Below are positions 8,012 through 16,911 of a stretch of DNA of 39,137 nt, piece after piece. The stretch comes from DAOTXK01 sp034435395 (GTDB lineage: Bacteria; Chloroflexota; Anaerolineae; Aggregatilineales; Ch27), in NCBI GenBank assembly GCA_034435395.1, contig DAOTXK010000040.1:1-39137 (forward strand), written 5' to 3'. Made by a program: the position numbers and the translations under genes. How positions within the stretch are numbered: the stretch's first letter is position 1; each line of letters opens with the position of its first letter. The notes under the pieces are model-generated. The model did no database searches. It saw nothing but the letters and a program-made list of their open reading frames with translations, and was not told where the DNA came from.

Positions 8012-8572
8012 TTGCCTATCTCCCGACAAAAGAAAGAGGAACTGGTCGCCCAATACGTTGACCTGCTGAACAACTCCCAGGGCATCATCGTCACCGAGTA
8101 CCGGGGCCTGACGATGGCCAACTTTGACGCCTTGCGCGCCAGGATGCGGGAGGTGGGCAGCACCTATATGGTCGTTAAGAACACCCTGCTGCGGCTGGCG
8201 CTGGACCGGGCTGGCATGTCACTGGCCGACGACCTGATCGACGGGCCGGTGGCGGTGGCCTTTGCTCACCAGGACCTGGGGGCGACGGCCAAGGCTGTCC
8301 TGGATTTCCATCGGGACGTGGAGCTGTTCCTGGTCAAGGGCGCGCTGGCCGGTGAGCGGGTCTACGACGAGGCCGGGGTTGATGCGCTGTCCAAGTTGCC
8401 GACGCTGGACGAACTGCGCGGCAGCCTGCTGGGCCTGATCATCGCCCCCACCGCCAACCTGGTGTCGCTGGTGGGCACGGTGCCGCGGGAACTGGTGGGT
8501 GTCCTCAACGGTGGGGCGACCCAAATTCTGAACGTGGTGGCAGCCTACGCTGCCAAAGAGCAGGCCGCCTAG
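8012..8572 (+). CDS. rplJ: Large-subunit ribosomal protein uL10
   Basis: 186 residues from a TTG start, preceded by AAAGGAGG (7996-8003) at 8 bases. The N-terminus MPISRQKKEELV and the segment ITEYRGLTMANFDALR type are typical of L10 (here VTEYRGLT), with MVVKNTLLRLAL following. L10 forms the base of the ribosomal stalk and binds L7/L12 dimers through its C-terminal helix; it also represses its own operon via the leader upstream. rplL follows 82 bases later. The usual rplK-rplA genes are not directly upstream. Confidence 0.97.
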   Translation: MPISRQKKEELVAQYVDLLNNSQGIIVTEYRGLTMANFDALRARMREVGSTYMVVKNTLLRLALDRAGMSLADDLIDGPVAVAFAHQDLGATAKAVLDFHRDVELFLVKGALAGERVYDEAGVDALSKLPTLDELRGSLLGLIIAPTANLVSLVGTVPRELVGVLNGGATQILNVVAAYAAKEQAA

Positions 8573-8654
8573 GCCCTGATCTGACATTGTCCGTCCTGAA
8601 GAAGCCTTCATAAACGCACCCAGCCGGTGCAGTACCAGAAAGGGAACACTTACA

Positions 8655-9053
8655 ATGGCCGACCTGGAAAAGCTCGCCGAGCAACTCAGCAAGCTGACCG
8701 TCATGGAAGCCGCCCAGCTCAAGGAAATGCTGGAAGAGAAGTGGGGCGTCACCGCCGTCGCTGGCGCGCCGATGATGATGGGGGCCATGCCCCAGGCCGC
8801 AACGGCCGCAGCCGCCGCAGCCGCCGAAGAAGAGGAAGAAAAGACCGAGTTCACGGTCGTGCTCAAGGACGTTGGCCCCAAGAAGATCAACGTCATCAAG
8901 GCCGTCCGTTCCTTCACCACCCTGGGTCTGAGGGAGGCCAAGGAACTGGTGGACAGCGCACCGGCCACCGTGCTGGAAGGGGTCAGCAAGGAAGCCGCCG
9001 AGGACGCCAAGGGCAAACTCGAGGCCGAAGGCGCGACGGTCGAGATCAAGTAA
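8655..9053 (+). CDS. rplL: Large-subunit ribosomal protein bL12 (L7/L12)
   Basis: 132 residues, ATG start with AAAGGGA upstream. The N-terminal dimerisation domain (about 1-38) is followed by a Met/Gly/Ala-rich hinge with a run of Ala and Glu (about 40-63) and the C-terminal factor-binding domain (about 66-132; VVLKDVGPKKINVIKAVR and LGLREAKELVD). It forms the stalk that recruits translation GTPases. It is co-transcribed with rplJ and followed by a terminator. Confidence 0.98.
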   Translation: MADLEKLAEQLSKLTVMEAAQLKEMLEEKWGVTAVAGAPMMMGAMPQAATAAAAAAAEEEEEKTEFTVVLKDVGPKKINVIKAVRSFTTLGLREAKELVDSAPATVLEGVSKEAAEDAKGKLEAEGATVEIK

Positions 9054-9084
9054 ATCTGCGCCGGAGAGTCACCAACTTTTCAAT

Positions 9085-9113
9085 CGCCGGGGGTCGGTCT
9101 CCGGCGGTTTTGT
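9085..9113 (+). terminator. Intrinsic terminator of rplJL
   Basis: CGCCGG (9085-9090) pairs with CCGGCG (9101-9106) and the stem can extend by G-C and G-U pairs to a short loop; GTTTTGTT follows. It lies 32 bases after the rplL stop. Confidence 0.65.
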
Positions 9114-9222
9114 TGGCGGGAGGCGGCCAACGCTGGGGAGAGGGGCCATCGTCCGGTCTCGGCCATGCCGGGAGCGCTGGTGAGCCGGCCAGAATCAGGC
9201 CGCGAAAACGAGCGGGCAGCGC

Positions 9223-9519
9223 CTATTCGACAATCGCGCCGCGCCGGGCCAGCGCCTTGCGCGCCCGCTCGTCGTCCAGTTCCAGGTTGTCGACGATGAC
9301 GCCGTCCAGATTGGCGTGGACCATGTTGGCGGCTTTGACGTTGGCCACGCTCAGATCAAGCCCTTTCAGGCTGGCTCTGCCGAAGTCCGGCTTCCACTGT
9401 GGGCTTTTGGCGCGGGCGTTATTGAAGGCGTTGATGCCCCTGTCCTGGATGACAAAAACGAGTTCCTCTCCCTTGCGCCAGGGGCCGAATCCGAACAGCT
9501 TCTTAAAAGGTCGTGACAT
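9223..9519 (-). CDS. Small protein with pentapeptide-like repeats
   Basis: 98 residues, ATG at 9519, preceded by a strong GGAGAGGAG. Residues about 47-75 carry short A(N/D)L-type repeats (LKGLDLSVANVKAANMVHAN), too few for a full pentapeptide helix. The N-terminus is basic and aromatic (PFKKLFGFGPWRKG). The C-terminus is acidic, then basic. No signal peptide. Function unknown; the gene may be a remnant of a longer pentapeptide protein. A palindrome lies over its probable transcription start. Confidence 0.65.
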   Translation of the reverse strand: MSRPFKKLFGFGPWRKGEELVFVIQDRGINAFNNARAKSPQWKPDFGRASLKGLDLSVANVKAANMVHANLDGVIVDNLELDDERARKALARRGAIVE

Positions 9520-9567
9520 AACGCTCTCCTCTCCTGTGACGGCAACCCATAAGCGCTATTTAATGAT

Positions 9568-9593
9568 GGCGATAACCGATATCGCCTATTATA
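9568..9593 (-). promoter_or_regulatory. Promoter -10 and palindromic operator candidate
   Basis: On the minus strand, TATAAT (9588-9593) is followed at once by a 7-bp inverted repeat GGCGATA/TATCGCC (9568-9574/9580-9586) with a 5-base spacer, covering the expected transcription start. A TTGCTG -35 lies 19 bases upstream. The layout suits a repressor operator. Confidence 0.45.
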
Positions 9594-10764
9594 ACGCCTG
9601 CCGGGCGCGCTTCAGCAATGGCCCGGCGTCGCGTTCGCGATCGAGCAGCCGTCGGGCCAGTCGAACCGCCCCCTCCCGACGTTTGGGCGTCTCCACCAGC
9701 AGCGCCGCGCCCCACGGCGTCTGCAACAGCTTCCCCTGGTCGCGCAGCCCTTCCTGCACCTGGGGGTCGGACGGCAGCGCATAGACGTAGGCCGCCGTCC
9801 CCTCGATGAACGTTTGCAGATCACGTAGGCGGGTTATGGAGGCGCTCCGGCGCTCCCAGTTGCGCGCCAGGAGAGTCCGGGCGGTGTGGGCGATGGTCTG
9901 GTACTGGGCGATCAGGTCGGCGGGGGCATCGCCAGCCCACGATTCCAGGTATAACGCTGCCAGCTCGCGGTCCCAGGCCAGCTGGCCCAACTGCGCGTCC
10001 AGCCGCCAGATGGTGGCGAAGTCGCTCAGGTCCGCTTCGGCCAGGTCCAGCGCCAGGTGATCGAGGGCGACCAATCCCTGGCGGGCCGCGCGCCCGGCCA
10101 GGGGGACCGACGCATACGCCTGCGCCCCAGGATGTGACCCATAGGCGACCGCCTCGCCGTCGAGCACGTCCAGCGCGGTCTGCAAGGCTTCCCGCCGTTG
10201 CGCCGCCTCGTCAGGCGGGTCATACAGCGGTCCCCGGATGACCAGCAGGGGGAAGCTGGCCCAGTGCGGCGGGCCGGCCACGGGGCCATCCCACCTCACC
10301 GAGTCGGACAGTTTGAGCGAACCGTAGGGCGCATTCGACGCTGGCGTATCGTGGGCCTGCTGGTAACGAAGGGTGTCGTCATCCTCGTCGTAGCCCACCA
10401 GCAGGAAAAAGCCGTGATAATCCCCGCCGGGCAGGTTGCTGGTCAGGACCGGCTGGCCGATGGCGGCATGCGCGCTCACCTGGCCGCGCACGTGATCCAG
10501 CGTGGCATCGGGCACCCATTCGGCCCGCAGCCCACAGGCGGCGCAGGCCCGCGCCAGCGAATCCCAGGGCCGCAGGTCCCGCAGCGGCTCAAAAATCGGG
10601 GCGCGGTCGTAGACAAACTTGAAGGCGTCGCCGCTCGCGCCGGCCAGTTGGGGCAGGCCCCGCGCCACGCCGAGGACGCTCAGCGCAGCCTGGGCCGCCA
10701 GAAAGGCCATGTTGCCGGAATCGGTTTCCCGTTTGTAGGACGGCACACCGGGGATGAGGGGCAT
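9589..10764 (-). CDS. BtrH/C39-like papain-fold protein
   Basis: 391 residues from ATG at 10764, with GGAG 8 bases upstream. The first 150 residues look like the N-terminal domain of butirosin H-like and C39-like proteins: a helix rich in Ala/Leu, a GASGDAFKFVYD motif, and a GGDYHGFFLLVGYDED strand-turn that matches the His-containing strand of papain-like folds. The usual nucleophile Cys near the N-terminus appears to be missing (DSGNM there), so peptidase activity is doubtful. The rest is helical. No signal peptide. Assignment is from motif resemblance only. Confidence 0.55.
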   Translation of the reverse strand: MPLIPGVPSYKRETDSGNMAFLAAQAALSVLGVARGLPQLAGASGDAFKFVYDRAPIFEPLRDLRPWDSLARACAACGLRAEWVPDATLDHVRGQVSAHAAIGQPVLTSNLPGGDYHGFFLLVGYDEDDDTLRYQQAHDTPASNAPYGSLKLSDSVRWDGPVAGPPHWASFPLLVIRGPLYDPPDEAAQRREALQTALDVLDGEAVAYGSHPGAQAYASVPLAGRAARQGLVALDHLALDLAEADLSDFATIWRLDAQLGQLAWDRELAALYLESWAGDAPADLIAQYQTIAHTARTLLARNWERRSASITRLRDLQTFIEGTAAYVYALPSDPQVQEGLRDQGKLLQTPWGAALLVETPKRREGAVRLARRLLDRERDAGPLLKRARQAL

Positions 10765-10987
10765 GGCGTTCGCTCCGTTCGCTGTCTCCCCCTCATTTTA
10801 ACAAATCTGGCGCTGGAATCAGTAATGATGGTGACGCTGGTGGACGGTGATCGGGGGTGGCCGGTTTGACCTTCAGCCGCCAGCGGTGTTATACCTTAAC
10901 GAAGGAAGGTCCACCCGTCCGTTCGATGAGCGCCGTTATCAGGGACGCCGGGCGTGAGCGCCCGTCGCCTGGGGAGGAGGCCAGCCT

Positions 10988-11929
10988 GTGGGATCATCAA
11001 TCATTGAAGTGGGGATCGGGTCGTTGCTCGTCTATCTGTTATTGAGCGTGCTGGTTTCGCAGATCAACAACATTATCAAAAACGCTTTGAACATGCGCGG
11101 CGACCTTTTCCGCCGGGAGATCGAGCGCCTGCTGCAAGACCCCAGGGTTCGGGAGGCCGTCCTGTCCAACCCGGCGGTGACGCTGCTGACCAGCGCCAAT
11201 GAAGGCACCGCCGTCAGAAACATCTCGGCGGAGCTCCTGGCTGACGTGTTGATCGACGTGCTGGCCGGGAACGGCGAGACGCTGGAAATGCTGGAAAACC
11301 TGACCAATACCCCGCTGGTCGAGCAGATCGTGGCGGCGGTGGAGGACCAGACGCTGAAAGACAAGCTCCGGGATGTGCTCAAGACGGCCCGCAACCTGGC
11401 GGACGTCAAGGAGAAGCTGGCTCAGTGGCTGGATATCGGCCTGAGCCGCGCGCGCGAAGTCTACGGACGTCACATGCAGGTGCTCTCGTTCATCTGTGGG
11501 GCGGTGCTGGTGCTCCTGCTCAACGTCGATACCATTTACATCGCGGAGTCGCTGTGGAACGATCCGGTGTTGCGGCAGGCCACCGTCGACGCCGCCAACA
11601 CCACCATCAGCCAGGTCGATCCGGGGGCGGAAACGCAGGACCTGCAAGAATCGATACAGCGGGCGCAGAACACGATGAACAACCTGCTCGACCTGCGCCT
11701 GCCCATCGGCTGGTACCATCAGCCAGTGGATGAGGCGGGACCCGACCTCAGCGTGTTGGATCCGCTCCGGGATACCCGCAACCTGTGGAACGTCCTGCCC
11801 GGCGGCAATCCGGGATGGTTCGGCCTGCTGGTGGAGAAACTGGTCGGCCTGCTGCTGACGACCATCGCCGTGATGCAGGGCGCGCCCTTCTGGTTCGATC
11901 TGCTGCGCCGGGCCACCGGGCGCAATTAG
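10988..11929 (+). CDS. Unknown membrane protein, three hydrophobic segments
   Basis: 313 residues from a GTG preceded by GGAGGAGG. Hydrophobic segments lie at about 8-30, 160-182 and 276-300; the loop between the first two is amphipathic and helical (LLQDPRVREAVL and similar). The C-terminal TTIAVMQGAPFWFDLL motif recurs in a widespread uncharacterised family of bacterial membrane proteins that also start with YLLLS. No enzymatic motif is visible. The gene seems to stand alone, ending at a hairpin shared with the convergent reductase gene. Function unknown. Confidence 0.75.
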   Translation: MGSSIIEVGIGSLLVYLLLSVLVSQINNIIKNALNMRGDLFRREIERLLQDPRVREAVLSNPAVTLLTSANEGTAVRNISAELLADVLIDVLAGNGETLEMLENLTNTPLVEQIVAAVEDQTLKDKLRDVLKTARNLADVKEKLAQWLDIGLSRAREVYGRHMQVLSFICGAVLVLLLNVDTIYIAESLWNDPVLRQATVDAANTTISQVDPGAETQDLQESIQRAQNTMNNLLDLRLPIGWYHQPVDEAGPDLSVLDPLRDTRNLWNVLPGGNPGWFGLLVEKLVGLLLTTIAVMQGAPFWFDLLRRATGRN

Positions 11930-11961
11930 CGGTCAGCGGGTCGGTCGGGCAAGCCTGGGGA

Positions 11962-11998
11962 AGCAGAGGGCACGCCTCCGGGCAACATGCCCTCTGCT
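11962..11998. terminator. Hairpin between convergent genes
   Basis: A perfect 11-bp stem (11962-11972/11988-11998) with a 15-base loop lies between the two convergent stop codons. It lacks a clear T-tract on either side, so termination is likely but not certain. Confidence 0.4.
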
Positions 11999-12000
11999 GC

Positions 12001-12978
12001 TTATGTCTCGTACACCGCCGGGTTGACGGGATGCGGCAGCCGCTCGCCGCGCAGCCCGGCCAGCAGATTGGCCGCGGCCATGGCCGCCATTTTGCTCCGC
12101 GTGGCGTGGCTGGAGCTGGCGATGTGCGGCACGATCAGGCAGTTCGGCAGGGTGAGCAGCGGATGGTCGGGCGGGATCGGCTCCGGCTCGGTCACGTCCA
12201 GGGCGGCGCAGGCGATGTCCCCCGCCTTCAGCGCCTGGTAAAGCGCTGCCGGGTCGACTATCCCGCCCCGCGCCGTGTTGATCAGGGCCGCCGTTGGCTT
12301 CATCCGCTGGAGTTCCCGCGCGCCGATCAGGTGGTAGGTTTCTGTCGTCAGGGGCACGTGCAGGCTGAGGAAGTCGGCCTCCGCCAATACGTCGTCCAAT
12401 GGACGCCACGCCGCGCCAAGCGTTTGCGCCTCGGCCCTCTCGGCGGTGTCGTGGTAAAGGATACGCATGTCAAAGCCCCGCGCGCGACGGGCTACCGCCT
12501 GACCGATGCGTCCCAGGCCGACGAGGCCCAGCGTCGCGCCGTACACGTCCTGGCCCATCAGCAGCATCGGTCCCCAGGTCTGCCACCGCCCGGCCCGCAC
12601 GAAGTCCACCCCTTCTACGATGCGGCGCGCCGCCGCCATCAGCAGGGCGAAGGCGCAATCGGCGGTGGTTTCCGTCAGGACGCCGGGCGTGTTGCCCACC
12701 GGCAGGCCGCGCCGGGTGGCGGCGGCCACGTCGATGTTATCGTAGCCGACAGCGAAGTTGCTGATCACCTTCAGGCGGGGGGCGGCATCCATCAGCGCGG
12801 CGTCGATGGTGTCGGTGAGCAGGCAGAGCAGCCCTTCGGCATCCGCCATCTCTTGGAGCAGGACCTCGCGCGGGGGTGGCAGTTCCCCTTCCCACAGGTG
12901 GACCTCGCAGACGTCCGCCAGCATGGTTAGGCCGGCCTCTGGGATGCGGCGCGTCACAAAAACTCTGGGCCTGGTCAA
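12001..12978 (-). CDS. D-2-hydroxyacid dehydrogenase, glyoxylate/hydroxypyruvate reductase type
   Basis: 325 residues if started at the TTG at 12978, which has GAGG 10 bases upstream; the frame stays open further but the extension is not family-like. The protein begins MTRPRVFVTRRIP, as in GyaR. The nucleotide-binding GLVGLGRIGQAVARR is near residues 152-166. The catalytic Arg (NTARGGIVD), Glu (DVTEPEP) and His (PHIASSS) are all visible. Such enzymes reduce glyoxylate or hydroxypyruvate to glycolate or D-glycerate with NAD(P)H. The sequence FAVGYDNIDV supports this group over D-lactate or phosphoglycerate dehydrogenase. Exact substrate not determined. Confidence 0.88.
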   Translation of the reverse strand: MTRPRVFVTRRIPEAGLTMLADVCEVHLWEGELPPPREVLLQEMADAEGLLCLLTDTIDAALMDAAPRLKVISNFAVGYDNIDVAAATRRGLPVGNTPGVLTETTADCAFALLMAAARRIVEGVDFVRAGRWQTWGPMLLMGQDVYGATLGLVGLGRIGQAVARRARGFDMRILYHDTAERAEAQTLGAAWRPLDDVLAEADFLSLHVPLTTETYHLIGARELQRMKPTAALINTARGGIVDPAALYQALKAGDIACAALDVTEPEPIPPDHPLLTLPNCLIVPHIASSSHATRSKMAAMAAANLLAGLRGERLPHPVNPAVYET

Positions 12979-13108
12979 GATGATTTTTCCTCGGTGTCGG
13001 GTTCTGCCTGGCCACAGTGTAAGCGCTCCCGGCGGGGGAAGCAACATCCGTAACCGGGGCGGCCCGACCGCCACCGCCCCACAGCCAGCGCTGGGATACC
13101 GGGTTTCT

Positions 13109-13345
13109 TTACACCTTCCAGCGGGCCATCCACCGGGAGCCGGTCACGATCACGCCGCCGACCAGGCCGAACGCCGCGCCCCAGGTCAGGGCATTGAGCA
13201 GGCCCTCGCCGCTGGCGCCGATCAGCAGGGCGAAGCCGAACAGACCCAGCGCGCCGAACATCGGGCCGAGGATCAGCCACCGGCCAATATCCCACACCGC
13301 GCGCCTGAACTGGGTGGTGTCGGTAGTATCAGGTCTGAACCACAT
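13109..13345 (-). CDS. Small membrane protein with two helices
   Basis: 78 residues, ATG at 13345 with an AGGGGA about 8-14 bases upstream. Two hydrophobic segments, about 23-44 (LILGPMFGALGLFGFALLIG) and 50-70 (LTWGAAFGLVGGVIVTG), are rich in Gly. Basic C-terminus. It lies upstream of the reductase gene on the same strand, 130 bases away. Function unknown. Confidence 0.6.
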   Translation of the reverse strand: MWFRPDTTDTTQFRRAVWDIGRWLILGPMFGALGLFGFALLIGASGEGLLNALTWGAAFGLVGGVIVTGSRWMARWKV

Positions 13346-13566
13346 CGTTTACATCCCCTGTGCCAGTCCACCGATCAACGCTCTCGCTTCTGATTAGAAC
13401 ACAGGTCAGCATCGCCTGCCTGACGATCGGCCGACGGCTGGCCGACCGTGACCGCTGGAGGCCCTTCCCCAGGCGTTTGGCGGATGGGGGACGGCAGGAT
13501 ACACTCGCTTTCCAGACCTCAATCCTGTTACTCATAGATACCTTCGCTGATGGGAGTTGACCTCCG

Positions 13567-15765
13567 ATGACCACAACCGTCATGTGCCTGTTCGCCCGCG
13601 CCCGGAACGGCGCTTATCTGATGCCCATCCTGCTGATCGCGCTCAGTTTGCTGATGACCTACATCCCCTCTGTTGCCCAGGGAGGCCAGGGCGTCCCAAC
13701 CGGCGGCGCGCCGCTCGACCTGCGGAAGCTCCCCCTGGAGGGCGTCTTTGTCTTCTACGACACGCCGGCGGAAGCTTCCCAGACCGGCAAGCCGCTTGAC
13801 ATCGGCGACTTCGACGGCGACGGCTGTGGCGACATCGCCATCACCGGCCAGAACGCCAGCCACAGCGTGGGCGGCGTCTGGCGGCGGGTGGTCGGGCACG
13901 TGCGCATCCTGATGAACCGCTGTCCCATCGCCGGTCGGGTCGCCCTGGAGGAGGCCCCGGCGTCGCCGGATGAGGGCCTGTTCACCATCTTCGGCGCGTA
14001 TCCGGGCGACATGGCGGGCACGGAGACCTATGTCGCCGACTTCAACGGCGATGGCTATGATGACCTGCTGCTGGGCGCGCAAAACGCCGACGGCCCTGAC
14101 CTGAGCCGCCCTAACGCTGGAGCGGCCTACGTCGTCTTTGGCGGGCCGGGTTTCGCTGCCCACCCTGACATCGACCTGCGGGAGCCGACGGACGACGTGC
14201 TGACCCTCCACGGCGCGGAAGCGGACGATCGGTTGGGCCTGTGGGTGGCGGGCGGCGACTTCGACGGCGACGGTTATGGCGACCTGCTGATCAGCGCCAA
14301 CCAGGCCGACGGCCAGGAAAACCGGCGCATCAACGCCGGCGAAGCCTGGATCATCTACGGGCGGGAGGACCTGATCGCCGCTTATGGGGCCGTCATCGAT
14401 ATGCGGCAGCCGCCCGCCGACGCCACCCGGATCATCGGCGCGGATTTTGACGATCTGCTCGGCTCCTGCGCGGCTGGCGGCGACCTGAACGGCGACGGCG
14501 TCGATGACGCCATTGTCAGTGCGGCGCTGTGGCGCGGCTCGGCGGGCGTGGGCGGCCTGTCCTTCGGCGGGGGGGACGGCCCAGAGAATACGCGTTACAA
14601 CAGCGGCGATGTGTACGTCGTGTTCGGCGGGCCGGACCTGCGCGGGGAGACGGTCGATCTGGCCTTCCGGGTAGGCGAATCGGGCGCGCCGCTGGACGAC
14701 TCGGTCGCCGTCATCTACGGCGCGGAGGCCAACGACCTGCTGGGCGAGGAGATCGCGGTCGGCGATCTGAACGGCGACGGGCAGAACGAGCTGATCCTCG
14801 GCACGCTGATCGGCGACGGTCCGGATAACACGCTGGAAGACTCCGGCGAGGCGTGGGTGATCGACGTCGGGGAGGGCTTCGCCGGTCGTATGATCGATCT
14901 GGCTGCCCCGACCGTCCCGGTGGTCATCATCTACCCGGATCAGCCGTTCAGCAAGGGCGGGGACACGGTGCGCGTGGCCGATGTGGACGGCGATGGGCTG
15001 GGCGACCTGCTCTATGGCGCGCCGGACTACGACGCCACCGGCTATGATGGAGTCCCCCGCAGCGGTGCCGGGATGCTGGCCGTACTCTACGGGCAGGCGG
15101 GCGGCCTGCCGAATATGGATGGCGCGATCGTGCTGCCGTCCGGCGCGCCGGACGGGCTGCGCGTGGGGTACGTGGTCGGCGCGGACGAGAACGATATGAT
15201 GGCTTACGCCCTGGCCGCCACCGACGTGGACGGCGACGGCCTGGCCGACCTCGCGCCAAATGCCATGGGCGGCGACGGCGCGGACAACGGCCACTTCAAC
15301 GCCGGGGAAATCTACCTGATCAGCGGGGCCGCCTTTTCCGCCCCCGGGCGCGAGCTGGCGGAGGGTCCTTTGCCCGCGCCGACGGGGGTTGCCGCCCCGA
15401 CCACGCCGACGACCCTTCCCCCGACCGTCACGCCAGCGCCGCTCCCTACCTTCACGGTGGATACCGGCCAGCCCGGCGACGTGGACGCCGGACGGCGACG
15501 GTACCGCGAGGGCTGCGCCGGCTGCCACGGGTTCGCGGGCGAGGGCAGCGGCGTGGGCGTGTCGCTGGTCGAGTCGGCGTACCTGGCGGCGATCGCGGAC
15601 GAGGACTTGCTGCGTTTCCTGATGGTGGGACGCTCCTCGGACGACCCGGCCAGCCTCACCGGCATGTCGATGCCCGCTTACGGCGGACGCGCCGACTGGG
15701 GCGATGCCGAGTTGTGGGACATCGTGGCCTACCTGCGCTATCTCGTCTCCCGGCAACGGGAATAG
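13567..15765 (+). CDS. Secreted FG-GAP repeat propeller fused to cytochrome c
   Basis: 732 residues. A signal peptide (about 1-38) ends near SVAQG. Seven FG-GAP/integrin-like repeats follow, each with a DxDGDGxxD-type calcium loop (for example DFDGDGCGD near 81-89, DFNGDGYDD, DLNGDGVDD, DVDGDGLGD), forming a predicted beta-propeller up to about residue 595. A Pro/Thr linker leads to a class I cytochrome c: haem-binding CAGCH at 650-654, a GMSMP segment with the likely Met ligand (700 or 702), and the closing LWDIVAYLRYL helix. Outside the membrane it could bind a ligand and pass electrons. Nothing nearby is a clear redox partner. The combination is unusual. Confidence 0.88.
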   Translation: MTTTVMCLFARARNGAYLMPILLIALSLLMTYIPSVAQGGQGVPTGGAPLDLRKLPLEGVFVFYDTPAEASQTGKPLDIGDFDGDGCGDIAITGQNASHSVGGVWRRVVGHVRILMNRCPIAGRVALEEAPASPDEGLFTIFGAYPGDMAGTETYVADFNGDGYDDLLLGAQNADGPDLSRPNAGAAYVVFGGPGFAAHPDIDLREPTDDVLTLHGAEADDRLGLWVAGGDFDGDGYGDLLISANQADGQENRRINAGEAWIIYGREDLIAAYGAVIDMRQPPADATRIIGADFDDLLGSCAAGGDLNGDGVDDAIVSAALWRGSAGVGGLSFGGGDGPENTRYNSGDVYVVFGGPDLRGETVDLAFRVGESGAPLDDSVAVIYGAEANDLLGEEIAVGDLNGDGQNELILGTLIGDGPDNTLEDSGEAWVIDVGEGFAGRMIDLAAPTVPVVIIYPDQPFSKGGDTVRVADVDGDGLGDLLYGAPDYDATGYDGVPRSGAGMLAVLYGQAGGLPNMDGAIVLPSGAPDGLRVGYVVGADENDMMAYALAATDVDGDGLADLAPNAMGGDGADNGHFNAGEIYLISGAAFSAPGRELAEGPLPAPTGVAAPTTPTTLPPTVTPAPLPTFTVDTGQPGDVDAGRRRYREGCAGCHGFAGEGSGVGVSLVESAYLAAIADEDLLRFLMVGRSSDDPASLTGMSMPAYGGRADWGDAELWDIVAYLRYLVSRQRE

Positions 15766-15781
15766 CCAGCCGGAGGGGATG

Positions 15782-16894
15782 ATGAGGCATGGCATGAACC
15801 CGCTGTTCGAAAACTGGCCGACGCTGGCCGACAGGCTCCCTTACGTCGCCCTGGGCGAATTCCCCACGCCGATCATCAGGCTGGAGCGGCTGGGCCGGGA
15901 CATCGGCCTGGATCAGCTCTATGTCAAAAACGATGGACTCAGCGGCAGGGTCTTCGGCGGCAACAAGATACGGAAGCTGGAATTCACCCTGGGCCAGGCC
16001 CTGCGGGTCGGCGCGAAGGAAGTGATGACCTTCGGCGCGGCCGGCTCCAACCATGCGCTGGCCACAGCCGTTTGCGCCCGGCAGGTGGGGCTGAGGAGCA
16101 TCTCCCTGCTGACGCCCCAGCCGAATGCCCGGTACGTCCAGCGCAACCTGCTGATGAGTTTTCACTGCGGCGCGGAACTCCACCACTACCCCAACGGGCG
16201 GCTGCGGGCGCTGGGGGCGCGCCTTCAACTGCTGCGGCACCGGCTGCTGATTGGCCGTTATCCCCTGGTCATCCCCACGGGCGGCTCGTCGCCCCTGGGT
16301 GTGATGGGCTTCGTCAATGCCGCTTTTGAGCTGAAAGAACAGGTCATGGTCGGGCAGATGCCCGAACCCGACCGGATTTACCTGGCCCTGGGGACGGGGG
16401 GCACGGCAGTGGGGCTGATGATCGGCCTGCGGGCGGCTGGCCTCAAGAGCCGCCTTGTCGCAGTGCGGGTGGTGGCCGAAAGCTCGATGAACGCGCCCCG
16501 GCTGGCGGCCCTCTACGCCGAAGTGGCGGCCTTCCTGCGCGGCCTGGACCCTTCGTTCCCCGTTCACGACTGGGCGGGCGAAACAATCGAGATGGTCGAT
16601 GGGTACCTGGGGGCGGGTTACGCCTCCTTCACCGAGGCCGGGATGCAGGCGGTGGCGCGTATGGGGGCCTGCGAGCGGCTGAAGCTGGACGGCACGTATA
16701 CCGGCAAGGCCCTGGCCGCGCTCATCGATGATGCCGGGAGGCAGGCGTTGAAGGATGAAGTCGTCCTGTTCTGGAACACGCTGAACGCCAGGGTGTTCTC
16801 CGACGCCATCGCGTCCGTTGACTATCGCCTTCTGCCCCGGTCTTTCCACCGGTATTTTGAGCGGGACGTGCAGCCGCTGGACCGGGACTCGTGA
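15782..16894 (+). CDS. PLP-dependent enzyme, D-cysteine desulfhydrase/ACC deaminase family
   Basis: 370 residues from the second of two adjacent ATGs; GGAGG at 15772-15776 fits it best. The fold-type II signature GGNKIRKLEF places the PLP-binding lysine at 62. The phosphate loop is probably the GTGGTAVGLMIG segment, and FGAAGSNHALATA is the substrate-binding region. Family members open the ring of 1-aminocyclopropane-1-carboxylate or break down D-cysteine to pyruvate, ammonia and sulfide; the sequence alone does not choose. The acetyl-CoA synthetase gene starts 17 bases later, which suggests a two-gene operon. Confidence 0.85.
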   Translation: MRHGMNPLFENWPTLADRLPYVALGEFPTPIIRLERLGRDIGLDQLYVKNDGLSGRVFGGNKIRKLEFTLGQALRVGAKEVMTFGAAGSNHALATAVCARQVGLRSISLLTPQPNARYVQRNLLMSFHCGAELHHYPNGRLRALGARLQLLRHRLLIGRYPLVIPTGGSSPLGVMGFVNAAFELKEQVMVGQMPEPDRIYLALGTGGTAVGLMIGLRAAGLKSRLVAVRVVAESSMNAPRLAALYAEVAAFLRGLDPSFPVHDWAGETIEMVDGYLGAGYASFTEAGMQAVARMGACERLKLDGTYTGKALAALIDDAGRQALKDEVVLFWNTLNARVFSDAIASVDYRLLPRSFHRYFERDVQPLDRDS

Positions 16895-16911
16895 TTGAGG
16901 AGGATTCTCTG

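Noticed and set aside
12979..13074. N-terminal extension of the reductase frame
   Set aside because: The extension is not family-like; the TTG at 12978 has a ribosome-binding site and gives the normal length.
13528..15795. Very long open frame opposite the FG-GAP/cytochrome gene
   Set aside because: It mirrors the real gene in a high-GC frame; its translation is Ala/Arg/Val-rich with no motif, while the plus strand has repeats, CxxCH and a signal peptide.
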